From: Candidatus Gastranaerophilales bacterium
Lineage (GTDB): Bacteria; Cyanobacteriota; Vampirovibrionia; Gastranaerophilales; Gastranaerophilaceae
DNA length: 64,000 nucleotides
Assembly (NCBI GenBank): GCA_944324845.1
Contig: CALUXX010000006.1
Location: 1-64,000 of the forward strand
Reading direction: 5' to 3'
Shown here: piece after piece, positions 34,485 to 43,659 of the stretch
Layout of the letters: the number at the start of each line of letters is the position of its first letter
Position numbering within the stretch: position 1 is the first letter of the stretch
Translations under genes and position numbers: made by a program
The notes under the pieces: generated by a model
Database searches by the model: none
What the model saw: only the letters and a program-made list of their open reading frames with translations
What the model was told of the DNA's origin: nothing

Positions 34485-35804
34485 CTACTTTAAAAATCTA
34501 AGGTATATATATAATGAACTTACCAATAGAGAAACGGCAACAACAATTACACCATATTTCATAAATTGCATAAAGTTCATCGGGTGTCCTTCTTTGGCAG
34601 AATTTTCGCTGACAATAACATTTGCTGCTGCACCTATCATTGTCATATTGCCGCCCAAACATGCTCCTAGTGATAAACACCACCACAATGGCAGTGCATA
34701 TTCACTTCCCATAGATTTTTCTATTTCTACTAACATTGGTGACATTGTTGCTGTGTATGGAATATTATCAATTATTCCTGAAATTATTCCTGATGCCCAC
34801 AAAATTAACATTGATGCTAAATTTTGTGACCCTTGTGTTATGTCAAGAATCCATTGTGCCATTAGTCTTATTCCACCACTTGCTTCTACACCGCCTATTA
34901 TTATAAATAAGCCGATAAAGAAGAATATTGTGTTCCATTCAACATCTTTTAAGATATCTGTCGGCTTTTCAAATAATAATAAGAAACTTGCTCCTAACAT
35001 TGCTGCTACACATGTTTCTATATGTGTCATATCGTGTGTTATAAAGCCTATTATTACCAGTGCCAAAACTATCATTGAACGAATCATTAAGTTTTTGTCG
35101 GTAATTGTTTTTGAGTTGTCAATATTGGCAACTGCTTGCATTTTTTCTTCTGTTGCGTGAAGTTTCTTTCTGAAAATTATTGCTAATATCCCTATTGTTA
35201 GTATTAAAATTATTGCAATTACTGGTGTTAATACTTTTACAAAGTCCATAAAGGTTAAACCTGCTGCACTTCCGATAATAATATTAGGTGGATCTCCTAT
35301 AAGAGTTGCTGTTCCACCGATGTTTGATGCAAAAACTTCTGTTAGTAAAAATGGTATTGGATTGATTTCTAATTTTCTTGCTACAAAAAATGTTACAGGC
35401 ATGATTAGAATTACTGTTGTTACATTATCCAAAAATGCACTGATTATTGCTGTGAATAACCCCAATACCGCAAGAATTGAAATTGGATGTCCTTTTGTGA
35501 ATTTTAATAGTTCATTTGCTATCCAATTAAATACTCCGCTTCTTGTTGAAATGTTTACTATTATCATCATTGATACAAGTAAAAAGATTACATTGAAATC
35601 TACAAAATTTATAAAGTAATGCGGGTTTATCACTCCATCAATAAGTTTTGTTTGACTTACTAAGCCTAAAAGTATTGTTATTACCGCTCCGATTAGCGCA
35701 ATCGTTACCTTTGGAATTTTTTCTGTTGCGATAAATATATATGCAAATAATAACAGTCCAAAGGATATTGCTACGTTGTGGGCTGCTACAAATTCTGTTA
35801 ACAT
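34485..35804 (-). CDS. ArsB/NhaD-type ion transporter superfamily permease
   Basis: 439-residue membrane protein with about eleven hydrophobic segments in two repeated halves. Diagnostic motifs are FLDNVTTVILIMP and ASNIGGTATLIGDPPNIIIG in the first half, and IIDNIPYTATM and LGGNMTMIGAAANVI in the second. The ion transporter superfamily includes Na+/H+ antiporters (NhaD), arsenite pumps (ArsB) and SLC13 carriers. No arsenic genes are present, so cation exchange is the more likely role. Its ATG overlaps the stop of the OadG-like gene by 7 nt (ATGTTAA), giving tight coupling. Confidence 0.85.
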   Translation of the reverse strand: MLTEFVAAHNVAISFGLLLFAYIFIATEKIPKVTIALIGAVITILLGLVSQTKLIDGVINPHYFINFVDFNVIFLLVSMMIIVNISTRSGVFNWIANELLKFTKGHPISILAVLGLFTAIISAFLDNVTTVILIMPVTFFVARKLEINPIPFLLTEVFASNIGGTATLIGDPPNIIIGSAAGLTFMDFVKVLTPVIAIILILTIGILAIIFRKKLHATEEKMQAVANIDNSKTITDKNLMIRSMIVLALVIIGFITHDMTHIETCVAAMLGASFLLLFEKPTDILKDVEWNTIFFFIGLFIIIGGVEASGGIRLMAQWILDITQGSQNLASMLILWASGIISGIIDNIPYTATMSPMLVEIEKSMGSEYALPLWWCLSLGACLGGNMTMIGAAANVIVSENSAKEGHPMNFMQFMKYGVIVVAVSLLVSSLYIYLRFLK

Positions 35805-36043
35805 TTTGCTGCCCCCTTATGTATTGCACAAGCTATTGCTAATGCTATTTCTGCATCATTATCTGTTTTCTTTTTGTTTGTTGTGTATTTCTCTTCTTCT
35901 ACTTCTTCAGGACAATATTTGTTTATTATTGCAATAACTTTTGCACTGATTTCCATTACAAATATCATTATTGTTAAGAAAAAGAAGACAGTGCTCATTC
36001 CGATTGCTAATATATAGCAGCCAGCTTTTAGTGTTTCTAACAT
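35798..36043 (-). CDS. OadG-like small membrane protein (sodium pump gamma chain type)
   Basis: 81 residues. One membrane helix (about 10-32, YILAIGMSTVFFFLTIMIFV) is followed by a charged linker and an Ala-rich amphipathic end (DNDAEIALAIACAIHKGA). This is the layout of the gamma subunit of oxaloacetate and methylmalonyl-CoA decarboxylase pumps, whose C-terminal tail binds the alpha subunit. No decarboxylase alpha or beta gene is near. GGAGAAG precedes the ATG. Its translational overlap with a permease of another superfamily is unusual. Confidence 0.7.
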   Translation of the reverse strand: MLETLKAGCYILAIGMSTVFFFLTIMIFVMEISAKVIAIINKYCPEEVEEEKYTTNKKKTDNDAEIALAIACAIHKGAAKC

Positions 36044-36136
36044 ATTTTCTTCTCCATAATACTTGCTTATGTATGCGAAAATTTTGCATACAATACTACT
36101 AACTTTTACTATTTATTTTTTTTATAAATAGCGTAT

Positions 36137-36520
36137 TTATGGAGCTCGTGCTATTATCGCATTCTCTAAAATAGGAGATATTTTATGAGAGCTGCGAAGG
36201 GTATATTTTAATGAATAATGTTTATAATTTAATGTTAGTTTGTTATCTTTAAATGTTGCAAATCTGTTATCACTTGAGCCTAAGGTATTATTTTTTGTGT
36301 TTACACTTGAAATTTCACAATTCCCAACAAATTTTTGCAATAATGAATATTTTTTATCTGATTGACTGTCGGTTGTAGATATAATTTCATCTTCTGTTGT
36401 AACTGCTTCAATTACACAGTTTGCATCAGTATATGCGGGTAAAGCATATGGCTCTACTCTATTTGTCAGGGTTAATATAAATATGAAAAATAGAAATACA
36501 AATTTGATGAAATTTTTCAT
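36137..36520 (-). CDS. hypothetical exported protein
   Basis: 127 residues, not recognised. A signal peptide covers about residues 1-25 (KFVFLFFIFILTLT core). The mature part is Ser/Thr/Asn-rich with two cysteines (NCVIEA, NCEISS) that could form a disulfide. There is no Shine-Dalgarno; an extended -10 lies 6 nt upstream of the ATG, so the mRNA is probably leaderless. Confidence 0.6.
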   Translation of the reverse strand: MKNFIKFVFLFFIFILTLTNRVEPYALPAYTDANCVIEAVTTEDEIISTTDSQSDKKYSLLQKFVGNCEISSVNTKNNTLGSSDNRFATFKDNKLTLNYKHYSLKYTLRSSHKISPILENAIIARAP

Positions 36521-36526
36521 ATTTGA

Positions 36527-36535
36527 ATTCTAACA
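36527..36535 (-). promoter_or_regulatory. extended -10 promoter, predicted leaderless
   Basis: The minus strand reads TGTTAGAAT, then 6 nt, then ATG. The 14-mer TTTTATGTTAGAAT is identical to that before the patatin gene (56277-56290). Confidence 0.5.
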
Positions 36536-36659
36536 TAAAAATATCTTTTCTAATATTGTATAATCGTTTTGATTTTGATTTTTTTTAATATTTATTGAAG
36601 GGAAAAATTTTTTATGCTAGCATAGCCTTGTGTAGCAGTGAAGAAAAATGAGGTAAACT

Positions 36660-37322
36660 ATGCAGGCCCGTAGAGCAGCAAGAGAATTAGCATTTATATT
36701 ATTTTCTCAGTTTGATAAAAAGATTACTAATTATTCTAAAGAAAATTTGGACGATATTATTATTAAGTCTGTCAGAATATTATCAAGTAGTGCCAATGAT
36801 GAGTTGAAAACAGCTTTAGGTACTCTTATTGATATGCGTAATAAGATTGATGATTATGAAGCTGAACACGAAATCAATTTAAAAAGACCTATTGATGCTG
36901 TTAATATTTCTGTTCCAATTATGATGACCGGTGTAATGGCTCAAAAAGTTGACGAGATGATTGACGTGGCTGAAAAAGCTTTGTTAGCTCTTGAGATTGC
37001 TGAATTTGTTACTTTGGAATCTCAAAATGAAGTTAAATCTTATGCAATAAAAATTGCTCAAGCCTTCCAACAAAACCATGAAGATATTGATGAACAAATT
37101 CAAAAATATGCTACAGGTTGGGATTTTGACAGATTAATTAAAATGGATAAAGATATTTTAAGAATTGCAATTTCCGAACTTTTATATGTTAAAGAAGCTC
37201 CAATGAAAGTTATTGTTGATGAAGCTTTAGAACTTGCTAAAAAATATTCAACTGATGATAGTGCTTCTTTTATTAACGGTATTTTAGCAAAAATTATTGT
37301 TGATAATGGTATAAAAGGTTAA
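36660..37322 (+). CDS. nusB: transcription antitermination protein NusB (long form)
   Basis: RNA-binding factor that with NusE and NusA prevents early termination in rRNA operons. 220 residues against about 140 in E. coli. The extra 70-80 residues lie in the middle, between the first helix (QARRAARELAFILFSQFD) and the conserved second half (WDFDRLIKMDKDILRIAISE, DEALELAKKYSTDDSASFINGIL). Cyanobacterial NusB proteins are likewise long. GAGG precedes the ATG, and a terminator follows. Confidence 0.92.
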   Translation: MQARRAARELAFILFSQFDKKITNYSKENLDDIIIKSVRILSSSANDELKTALGTLIDMRNKIDDYEAEHEINLKRPIDAVNISVPIMMTGVMAQKVDEMIDVAEKALLALEIAEFVTLESQNEVKSYAIKIAQAFQQNHEDIDEQIQKYATGWDFDRLIKMDKDILRIAISELLYVKEAPMKVIVDEALELAKKYSTDDSASFINGILAKIIVDNGIKG

Positions 37323-37343
37323 ATAAATCTGGAATATAAGAAT

Positions 37344-37377
37344 AAAAAAAACGGTGATATAAATTCACCGTTTTTTT
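37344..37377. terminator. bidirectional terminator between nusB and tspO
   Basis: AAAAAAACGGTGA pairs with TCACCGTTTTTTT around a short AT loop, with T-runs on both strands. It lies between the two convergent genes. Confidence 0.85.
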
Positions 37378-37379
37378 AT

Positions 37380-37766
37380 TTAATTTAATAATTTTATTCC
37401 AAAATTTAGGTATAGTGCGAAAATTACCTGTAGAAAATAAGGGATAAGTAATATTCCTGCAAGTTTTGATAGTTTAAAAAAGTAAATCATTGTGAAAAAT
37501 ACTGTTATTAGTAATATTGAAACATCTAATAGTGCAAAATCTATAGATTTTAATTCAAAAAACAGATAGCTCCATATTAAATTAAAAAATAATTGTAAGA
37601 AAAATAAATTTATTGATAAGTATTTTGTTTTGCTGCTTGGTTTAAATAAAATTATAAAAAATGCACAAGTCATTAGTGTATATAATATCCCCCACGCAAT
37701 CGGGAAATATGCCGGCGGTGGGGTTAAAAAAGGTTTGTTTAATGTTTGATACCATAAATTGTTCAT
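37380..37766 (-). CDS. TspO/MBR family membrane protein
   Basis: 128 residues with five hydrophobic segments, slightly shorter than typical TspO (about 155). Family features are WYQTLNKPFLTPPPAYFPIA at the start, the WGILYTLM helix and NLIWSYLFFELKS. TspO proteins bind porphyrins or other hydrophobic ligands and act in stress responses. The first 25 or so residues of the usual first helix appear reduced. No Shine-Dalgarno is seen. Confidence 0.85.
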   Translation of the reverse strand: MNNLWYQTLNKPFLTPPPAYFPIAWGILYTLMTCAFFIILFKPSSKTKYLSINLFFLQLFFNLIWSYLFFELKSIDFALLDVSILLITVFFTMIYFFKLSKLAGILLIPYFLQVIFALYLNFGIKLLN

Positions 37767-37932
37767 ATTTATATGGTATCGGTTTTTGTTATTTTTTCAT
37801 TGTTCTTTTGTTCTAAATTCTAATACTTTTGTCCTACGAATAATTATTGAAAGTTAGAAAAATAAAAATTCACAAGCCTATGAATAGAATTAACCCTTAA
37901 AAATTTTTATCCTGACTCTAAGGAGTTTTGAT

Positions 37933-38940
37933 ATGAAAAAAATTGTATTACTTTTAATCTTCCTGTTAAATTGTCAACTTGTTTTTGCAAGTCCAAATAG
38001 TCAAATACTTGATAAAATTGAAGATTCTTTGTATGGATATACTTATTCAAATGAAAGTGATTCTTCAAGATTAAACAGGCTTGAAGAAAAAATTTATGGA
38101 AAAACTTCCAATGGCGAAATTCAAACACGTATTGCAAAACTCAAAAAAGATATTTCAGCTGATCAAATAGGTAAAGAAATTGAACCTTGTGAAGATACTT
38201 TCGCTGAACCTGAAGATTCTTGGGTTTTTGCAAAGGAACCTGTTGAAGCATCTAAAATGGATTATCCGGCGGTGGATGAACTTGAACGTGCGGTTTTTCA
38301 AAAAGAATTTAAAGATGAAAAATTGCCGACAAGACTTTCAAAACTTGAAACAAAAACTTTTGGTAAAACTTTTGAAAGTGATGATTTATCAACTAGAGTT
38401 GATAGGTTAAAGGCTGAAATTAAACCTAAAAAGTTTATGGATAACAAACTTGCTCAGCAGGAAAATGCTTTCTATGATGGTGATGTTGATAGATTTGATG
38501 AAAACTATCATCTTGATTCTTATGGCAATGATGCGTTTGATTATTCAAGTTTGAATATGAATAACGGTATGTCTCAAAGTTATTCTTCATCTTCATCTCC
38601 ATTTGGCGGCAGTTATGATGATTATGAGTTTGATGACTATCAATCAAATAACGTTTTTAAACCTGCCAAACAATTAAGTATTTCTTCTATTGAAAAAACT
38701 CTTTATAAAACAAAATTTGAAAATGAACCTATGTCTAAAAGATTATCAAGGGTAGAATCAAGTATTTTCGGTACTGAATTTTCTCAAGATAGTGAAAGTG
38801 AAAGATTAATGAGAATTTCCAGCGCTATAAATGCTCAAAAATCTGCCAGAAAATATGATAGTAACAAATTTGGACAAAATATGGCTACTGCCTTTCAAAT
38901 TGGTACTCTTATTTTGATGGTTCTTGCGTGTATTCTGTAG
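37933..38940 (+). CDS. exported protein with three coiled repeats and a C-terminal membrane helix
   Basis: 335 residues. A signal peptide ends near residue 20 (LVFAS). Three repeats of about 45 residues start near residues 24, 112 and 248, each of the form I/LExxx(Y/F)...RLxxLExxxFGxxF...xxRxxxLKxxI. Examples are LNRLEEKIYGKT, LSKLETKTFGKT and LSRVESSIFGTE. A Ser/Tyr/Asp-rich linker separates repeats 2 and 3. A hydrophobic helix (FQIGTLILMVLACIL) closes the protein. Similar LExxxFG repeats are known to me from Melainabacteria and Cyanobacteria, without known function. AAGGAG precedes the ATG. Confidence 0.72.
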   Translation: MKKIVLLLIFLLNCQLVFASPNSQILDKIEDSLYGYTYSNESDSSRLNRLEEKIYGKTSNGEIQTRIAKLKKDISADQIGKEIEPCEDTFAEPEDSWVFAKEPVEASKMDYPAVDELERAVFQKEFKDEKLPTRLSKLETKTFGKTFESDDLSTRVDRLKAEIKPKKFMDNKLAQQENAFYDGDVDRFDENYHLDSYGNDAFDYSSLNMNNGMSQSYSSSSSPFGGSYDDYEFDDYQSNNVFKPAKQLSISSIEKTLYKTKFENEPMSKRLSRVESSIFGTEFSQDSESERLMRISSAINAQKSARKYDSNKFGQNMATAFQIGTLILMVLACIL

Positions 38941-39023
38941 TAAATTTCATATAAAATTTGTCTTTATTATCCGTTTGTTTCTTGTTTTTAATATATAATT
39001 ATTAAAGATAGAAGGGTATTAAG

Positions 39024-41111
39024 ATGACAAATTATGATAAATTTACTACAGATGAGTTCCAAAATAAAATAAATACAATAGTTTCTGATTTAAGTGATAA
39101 AGATAGTATATTTAAACTTTCAGAAATTTATGATAAATCTTCTGATAATGAGCATATTAAAATTATAGAAAAACATTTGTCGTTATTGATGAAACCATAT
39201 AAAAACGGTTCAATCGGACTTGCTCAAATAAATCCTATTGCAGGTGATATTGAGTACAATGCAAAAAAAGTTGTTAAATATATTATTCATGCTCAAAATA
39301 TTGGGCTTGATATGGTAGTTTTTCCTGAATTGATTTTGATGGGGTATCCTATTGAAGATACTATAGACAGGCACCCTATTATTGTTGAAGAAAATGTAAA
39401 ATGGTTAAAACAAATTGCAAAAATTACAACTTCAACAACTGCAGTTGTAGGTTTTGTTGAACCTCGAAAATATGATCATTTAACAGGTAAAAAATATTAT
39501 AATTCTGTTGCAATTTTAAAAGATGGTAAAATACAACAAATTGTTAGAAAATCATTACTTCCTACTTATTCGGAATTTAATGATTACAGATATATTGAAC
39601 CATCTCCTGTTGTTGGTTGTCAGCCAGCTATTACTCTTGGAAATTTTAATAAAGATAATGTTCAAAATTGTTCTAAAACAACTGTTGTTAACGGTAGAAA
39701 ATATGGAATTTCTATTTGTGAGGATTGCTGGAATAATAAGGAATTTTTTAATGATACAATTTTGTATTCCAAAGACCCGATAGAAGAATTATCAAAGGAA
39801 AATCCTGATGTATTTATAAATTGTTCAGCCTCTCCTACAAGAGCTAAAAAAGAACAATTAAAGCATAATATGTTATCTTTTATTAGTGAAAAATATTCTG
39901 TTCCTATTGTTTATGTAAACCAAGTTGGAGCAATAGATAACAGTTCGTTTGACGGTTCAAGCAGGGTTTTTGATAAAAATGGTAAATTACTTGCAAGAGC
40001 AAAATCTTTTAAGGAACAATTTTTAATTGTTAATCCAGAAAAAGACTTGGGAAAAATTTATCCGTTGACAAAAGGTTTGGAAAAAACATTAACTGAACAA
40101 AAAATTTATACGCTTGAATATGAACCTGATTTAGAAAGAACTTATAAAACAATTATTCAAGGGATAAGAGATTATTTTAATAAAACAGGTTTTAAACGAG
40201 CAGTTTTAGGTTTGTCCGGAGGTTTGGACTCTACTGTTTGTGCTGTTTTATTGGCAGATGCAATCGGCGCTGAAAATGTTTTTGGGGTTAGTATGCCGTC
40301 AAAAATTACAAGTTCAGCAAGTAAAAATGATGCTGCTTTATTAGCGCAAAATCTTAAGATTAATTTCACTGAAGCAAGTATAAAAGATATGGTTGAAACT
40401 ACAAATAATTGTTTGCAAAAATTGTTTTCAACTGTTGAAAAATCTTGGGATTGTCGTTATAAACAATCTTTCACTATGGATAATATTCAAGCTCGTTCAA
40501 GAGCGATGTTTTTGTGGGGAATAAGTAATGAATTTGAAAGATGTCTTCCTATTGCAACTTCTGATAAGTCAGAATTGTATATGGGATACGCCACAATAAA
40601 TGGTGATATGTCAGGCGGGTTTGCACCTATTGCTGATGTTCCTAAAACAAAACTTTTTGCACTTGCTCGTTGGCTTAATGAGAATAGAGAAGTTAAAAAT
40701 GCTATTCCTGAAGCTATTATTTTGAAAAAACCGGGAGCTGAGCTTGCAATAAATCCTAAGACAGGAAAACCGCTTATTGCAGAAGATGCTCTTATGCCAT
40801 ATGAATTTCTGGATGAAATTATTTGGCGTATTGAAAATAAAAAAGAGCATTATTCTGATATGGTTAATTCAGAGTTTTTGTATGAGAAAAAAAATACTGT
40901 AACTCGTGAAACGAAACTTGAATGGCTTGATAAATTTTATCGTAGAATGTCAACAGCACTTTATAAGTGGTCAATTTTACCACCGTCTGTTATTGTTGAT
41001 TCTCGTTCTATAAATAAATATGATTACAAGCAACCGATTACTTCTTCAAGAATTAATTATAAAGGGCTTGATGAAAGTGAAATTGAAAAGAAAATTCTTG
41101 CTCTATTGTAA
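39024..41111 (+). CDS. nadE: glutamine-dependent NAD+ synthetase
   Basis: Last step of NAD synthesis: amidates deamido-NAD using ammonia released from glutamine. 695 residues. The N-terminal CN-hydrolase (glutaminase) domain has its triad in FPELILMGYP (about 100), RKSLLPTY (Lys about 175) and ISICEDCW (Cys about 231). The synthetase domain starts with the PP-loop LSGGLDST near 396 and has IATSDKSELYMGY. About 55 residues before the CN-hydrolase form an extra helical extension. The ATG at 39024 follows AGAAGGG, which supports this longer start. Confidence 0.95.
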   Translation: MTNYDKFTTDEFQNKINTIVSDLSDKDSIFKLSEIYDKSSDNEHIKIIEKHLSLLMKPYKNGSIGLAQINPIAGDIEYNAKKVVKYIIHAQNIGLDMVVFPELILMGYPIEDTIDRHPIIVEENVKWLKQIAKITTSTTAVVGFVEPRKYDHLTGKKYYNSVAILKDGKIQQIVRKSLLPTYSEFNDYRYIEPSPVVGCQPAITLGNFNKDNVQNCSKTTVVNGRKYGISICEDCWNNKEFFNDTILYSKDPIEELSKENPDVFINCSASPTRAKKEQLKHNMLSFISEKYSVPIVYVNQVGAIDNSSFDGSSRVFDKNGKLLARAKSFKEQFLIVNPEKDLGKIYPLTKGLEKTLTEQKIYTLEYEPDLERTYKTIIQGIRDYFNKTGFKRAVLGLSGGLDSTVCAVLLADAIGAENVFGVSMPSKITSSASKNDAALLAQNLKINFTEASIKDMVETTNNCLQKLFSTVEKSWDCRYKQSFTMDNIQARSRAMFLWGISNEFERCLPIATSDKSELYMGYATINGDMSGGFAPIADVPKTKLFALARWLNENREVKNAIPEAIILKKPGAELAINPKTGKPLIAEDALMPYEFLDEIIWRIENKKEHYSDMVNSEFLYEKKNTVTRETKLEWLDKFYRRMSTALYKWSILPPSVIVDSRSINKYDYKQPITSSRINYKGLDESEIEKKILALL

Positions 41112-41247
41112 TATGTTACAGTGTATTAAGCAGAATTTTTTAGCCAATATGGCTATAACATAATTATAACGGCATTAAAGAAATTTCCTTATTTGACAAT
41201 GGTTCTGATGTTAGATTTTATGCTATCATAATCTCTAAGGAACTCCT

Positions 41248-42345
41248 ATGATTAAGAAGAATATTTTCAGCATATTGTATAAATATTCACCGTTGAATTT
41301 TTATACAAATAAAGATAGCCATACAATAATTAAATCTATTCATAACCCGTCTATAGGTTATGAGTTTGATAAGGAATTTAGTCCGGATGAAATTCATACT
41401 ATTTGGAAAGAAATAAGATTACATAAGCGAATTTCTACCATAAGTATTTTTATATTATTCATTGCAGCTTTGTATGAATTTATTTTTCCGCATTTTTCAT
41501 TGTTCGTAAATAATACCTGGTTTATCAATGCGCTTATCATGCTTGCTGTACTTCTTATTGTTTGTAATTTAAGTACGCTAATTTGTCATAAACTTTTTCA
41601 AAAGCGTTTAGCTAAACTTTTTGGCGAATATAAAACTGTAAAATTCTTTTCAGGCGAAGAAATAGATAAAAAATATTATACTATTTTTAAATTTGAGTTG
41701 ATAAAGGCAATTTTAGTTATTGCAATTCTTGTTTCTGTATTTGTTTGCATTTCTCCGTTTGAGATTGCTCAAAATTTAGTTCACAAAGGTCGTTATCCTG
41801 AAGTTATAAAATTAACTACTGTTGGAGCTAAGATATTTCCTATTGCGCAAGAATGGTATGCCTTAAGAGGGTATGCTAAGTATAAAATAGGTGATTATAA
41901 CGGTGCTATTACAGATTATGATATGGCTTATAAATTAAGTGCTGATGAATTTAATATTATGAATTTCGATAATAAAATTTATGTTAAATATTATCTTGGA
42001 GAGTATGATAGTGCGTTAGCTGATTTTGATACCGAAATTAACAAAACTCGTGATATCAATGAACAAAATCAATTTATGTGGGATAAGGCTCAGTTTTTGT
42101 ATAACATAAAAAAATATGATGAAGCACTTGCTACATATGATGAATTGATTTCTAAAGCGGATGATGATAGAGTTTTCCTTTTGAAAGACAGACTTTATCT
42201 TGAACGAGCTCAAGTGTTCAAAAAAATGGGTGATATGGATTCTGCTCGTGCTGATCTTGAATGCGCAGGTGCTAGTGAAGATGATTTAAATAATAATCCT
42301 ATTCCTCATCCTGTTTTAATGCTCGATGAAGAAACTTTTGAGTAA
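41248..42345 (+). CDS. membrane-anchored TPR protein
   Basis: 365 residues. Two close hydrophobic stretches (about 65-85 and 92-115) and a third (about 150-172, IKAILVIAILVSVFVCI) anchor it. The C-terminal half has three to four TPR units, for example AQEWYALRGYAKYKIGDYNGA, then FMWDKAQFLYNIKKYDEALA and LERAQVFKKMGDMDSARA. TPRs bind partner proteins. Partners are unknown; its neighbours are nadE and a GT9 transferase. TATCATAAT and AAGGA precede the ATG. Confidence 0.78.
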   Translation: MIKKNIFSILYKYSPLNFYTNKDSHTIIKSIHNPSIGYEFDKEFSPDEIHTIWKEIRLHKRISTISIFILFIAALYEFIFPHFSLFVNNTWFINALIMLAVLLIVCNLSTLICHKLFQKRLAKLFGEYKTVKFFSGEEIDKKYYTIFKFELIKAILVIAILVSVFVCISPFEIAQNLVHKGRYPEVIKLTTVGAKIFPIAQEWYALRGYAKYKIGDYNGAITDYDMAYKLSADEFNIMNFDNKIYVKYYLGEYDSALADFDTEINKTRDINEQNQFMWDKAQFLYNIKKYDEALATYDELISKADDDRVFLLKDRLYLERAQVFKKMGDMDSARADLECAGASEDDLNNNPIPHPVLMLDEETFE

Positions 42346-42352
42346 ATCTTTC

Positions 42353-42379
42353 TTGTAAAACTTATTTTTTTAGTATAAT
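42353..42379 (+). promoter_or_regulatory. promoter of the GT9 gene, predicted leaderless
   Basis: TTGTAA (42353-42358), 15 nt, TATAAT (42374-42379). The ATG starts 7 nt after the -10 (6-nt gap), with no ribosome site. Confidence 0.6.
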
Positions 42380-42385
42380 AGGGCT

Positions 42386-43381
42386 ATGGAGATTAAGAAA
42401 AGAATACTGGCTATAAATTTTGGTGGAATTGGTGATGAAATTTTTTTCTTACCAACTTTAATTTCGCTGAAAAAAGAATTTCCAGAGTCAGAAATTACTC
42501 TTGCTCTTGAACCGAGAAGCAAAGGTGTGAAAGATTTAACATCGATTATTGATAATCTTATTTTGATTGATGTAAAAGGTAAAAATAAGTATTTTGAAAT
42601 GCTTAAATTGCTTCGTGCTGCTTGGAGTGGAAAATATGATTTAGTTGTTTCTTCCGGCAGTAATAAACTGATTAGTATTTTATTGTTTTTGACAGGTATA
42701 AAAAAGCGCTATGGTTATGATACCGGCTTTTTAAGCAGAATTTTGCTTACTGATTGTGCAAAACTTAATAAAAAACAGTATGCGTGTGCTATGTATCATG
42801 ATTTGATTAGAAGTATTACAGATTATAATACTGAACTTCCTGAAATTGAGATTGAAAAGCGTTCTAAAATTGCAAATTCTGTATTAATTCATCCGGGAGT
42901 TAGCAAGCTTAGTGTTCAAAAAGGTTGTATAAAAACTATTACTCCTGAAGTTTGGGCAAAGACTATTGATTTGCTTGTGGCAGAAGGTAAAAAAGTTATG
43001 CTTGTTGGCGGCCCTGATGATAAGGAATGTATCGAAAAAATTCTTGAAACTGTAAGAACTCAGAATTTTACGAATTTATACGGGACAACTAAGAATTTAA
43101 AAGATTTGGCAGGGTTAATTTCTTCTGCTGAGAAGTTTTTATGTTCAGACTCAGCACCTTTACATGTTGCGGTTGCTTTGCATACAAAAACTTATGTTAT
43201 TTTTGGACCAACTGATAAAGATGCACTTATTCCAAAGTCAAAAGAGGTTGTCCCAATTATGGCTTTTGATAATTGTGAGTTGAAACCTTGTTTGTGGGCT
43301 AGACGTCAAACTACTTGCGAAAGTTTGGATTGTCTAAAAATTTCTCCTGCTCAAATTGTTCAAACTGTTTGCAATAATTAA
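42386..43381 (+). CDS. glycosyltransferase family 9 (heptosyltransferase-like)
   Basis: 331 residues of the GT-B fold typical of ADP-heptose:LPS heptosyltransferases. The N-terminal half begins ILAINFGGIGDEIFFLPTL. The donor-binding half has VLIHPGVS, MLVGGPDDKE and the characteristic FLCSDSAPLHVAVAL followed by YVIFGPTD. It probably adds a sugar to the lipopolysaccharide core at the cytoplasmic face. The donor cannot be fixed from sequence. Likely leaderless. Confidence 0.87.
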   Translation: MEIKKRILAINFGGIGDEIFFLPTLISLKKEFPESEITLALEPRSKGVKDLTSIIDNLILIDVKGKNKYFEMLKLLRAAWSGKYDLVVSSGSNKLISILLFLTGIKKRYGYDTGFLSRILLTDCAKLNKKQYACAMYHDLIRSITDYNTELPEIEIEKRSKIANSVLIHPGVSKLSVQKGCIKTITPEVWAKTIDLLVAEGKKVMLVGGPDDKECIEKILETVRTQNFTNLYGTTKNLKDLAGLISSAEKFLCSDSAPLHVAVALHTKTYVIFGPTDKDALIPKSKEVVPIMAFDNCELKPCLWARRQTTCESLDCLKISPAQIVQTVCNN

Positions 43382-43599
43382 TTTGTTTTTTACTAATATT
43401 ACAAAATGTAAAATCTTTTTTATTGTTTGAAATTCGGTTTCTTTAAATACGTTTATTAAGATATAAGGGGAAAATAAATTTTTCTTACTATAAATAAGCT
43501 AGTCATTATTAGTCTTTAATTCTTCTATTTCTTCTACATCTTCTATTATTACTATTGCGATTTCCTCATCGCAGTTGTTTGAGGTGTGTTTCCTTAAAC

Positions 43600-43630
43600 A
43601 AAAGGTTACCTTAATTTAGGTAACCTTTTT
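43600..43630. terminator. terminator of the SLH-protein gene
   Basis: AAAAGGTTACCT (43600-43611) pairs with AGGTAACCTTTTT (43618-43630). It is 30 nt after the SLH stop on the minus strand, and could also end the GT9 transcript. The rest of the 278-base gap (43382-43659) is AT-rich with no supported gene. Confidence 0.82.
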
Positions 43631-43659
43631 AATGTCTATAGATATTTCAATATCAGATA

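Noticed and set aside
43499-43615. Open minus-strand frame of 38 codons with an acidic Glu/Ile-rich end
   Set aside because: It has no ATG, GTG or TTG start and overlaps the SLH terminator. It may be a decayed fragment, but nothing supports expression.
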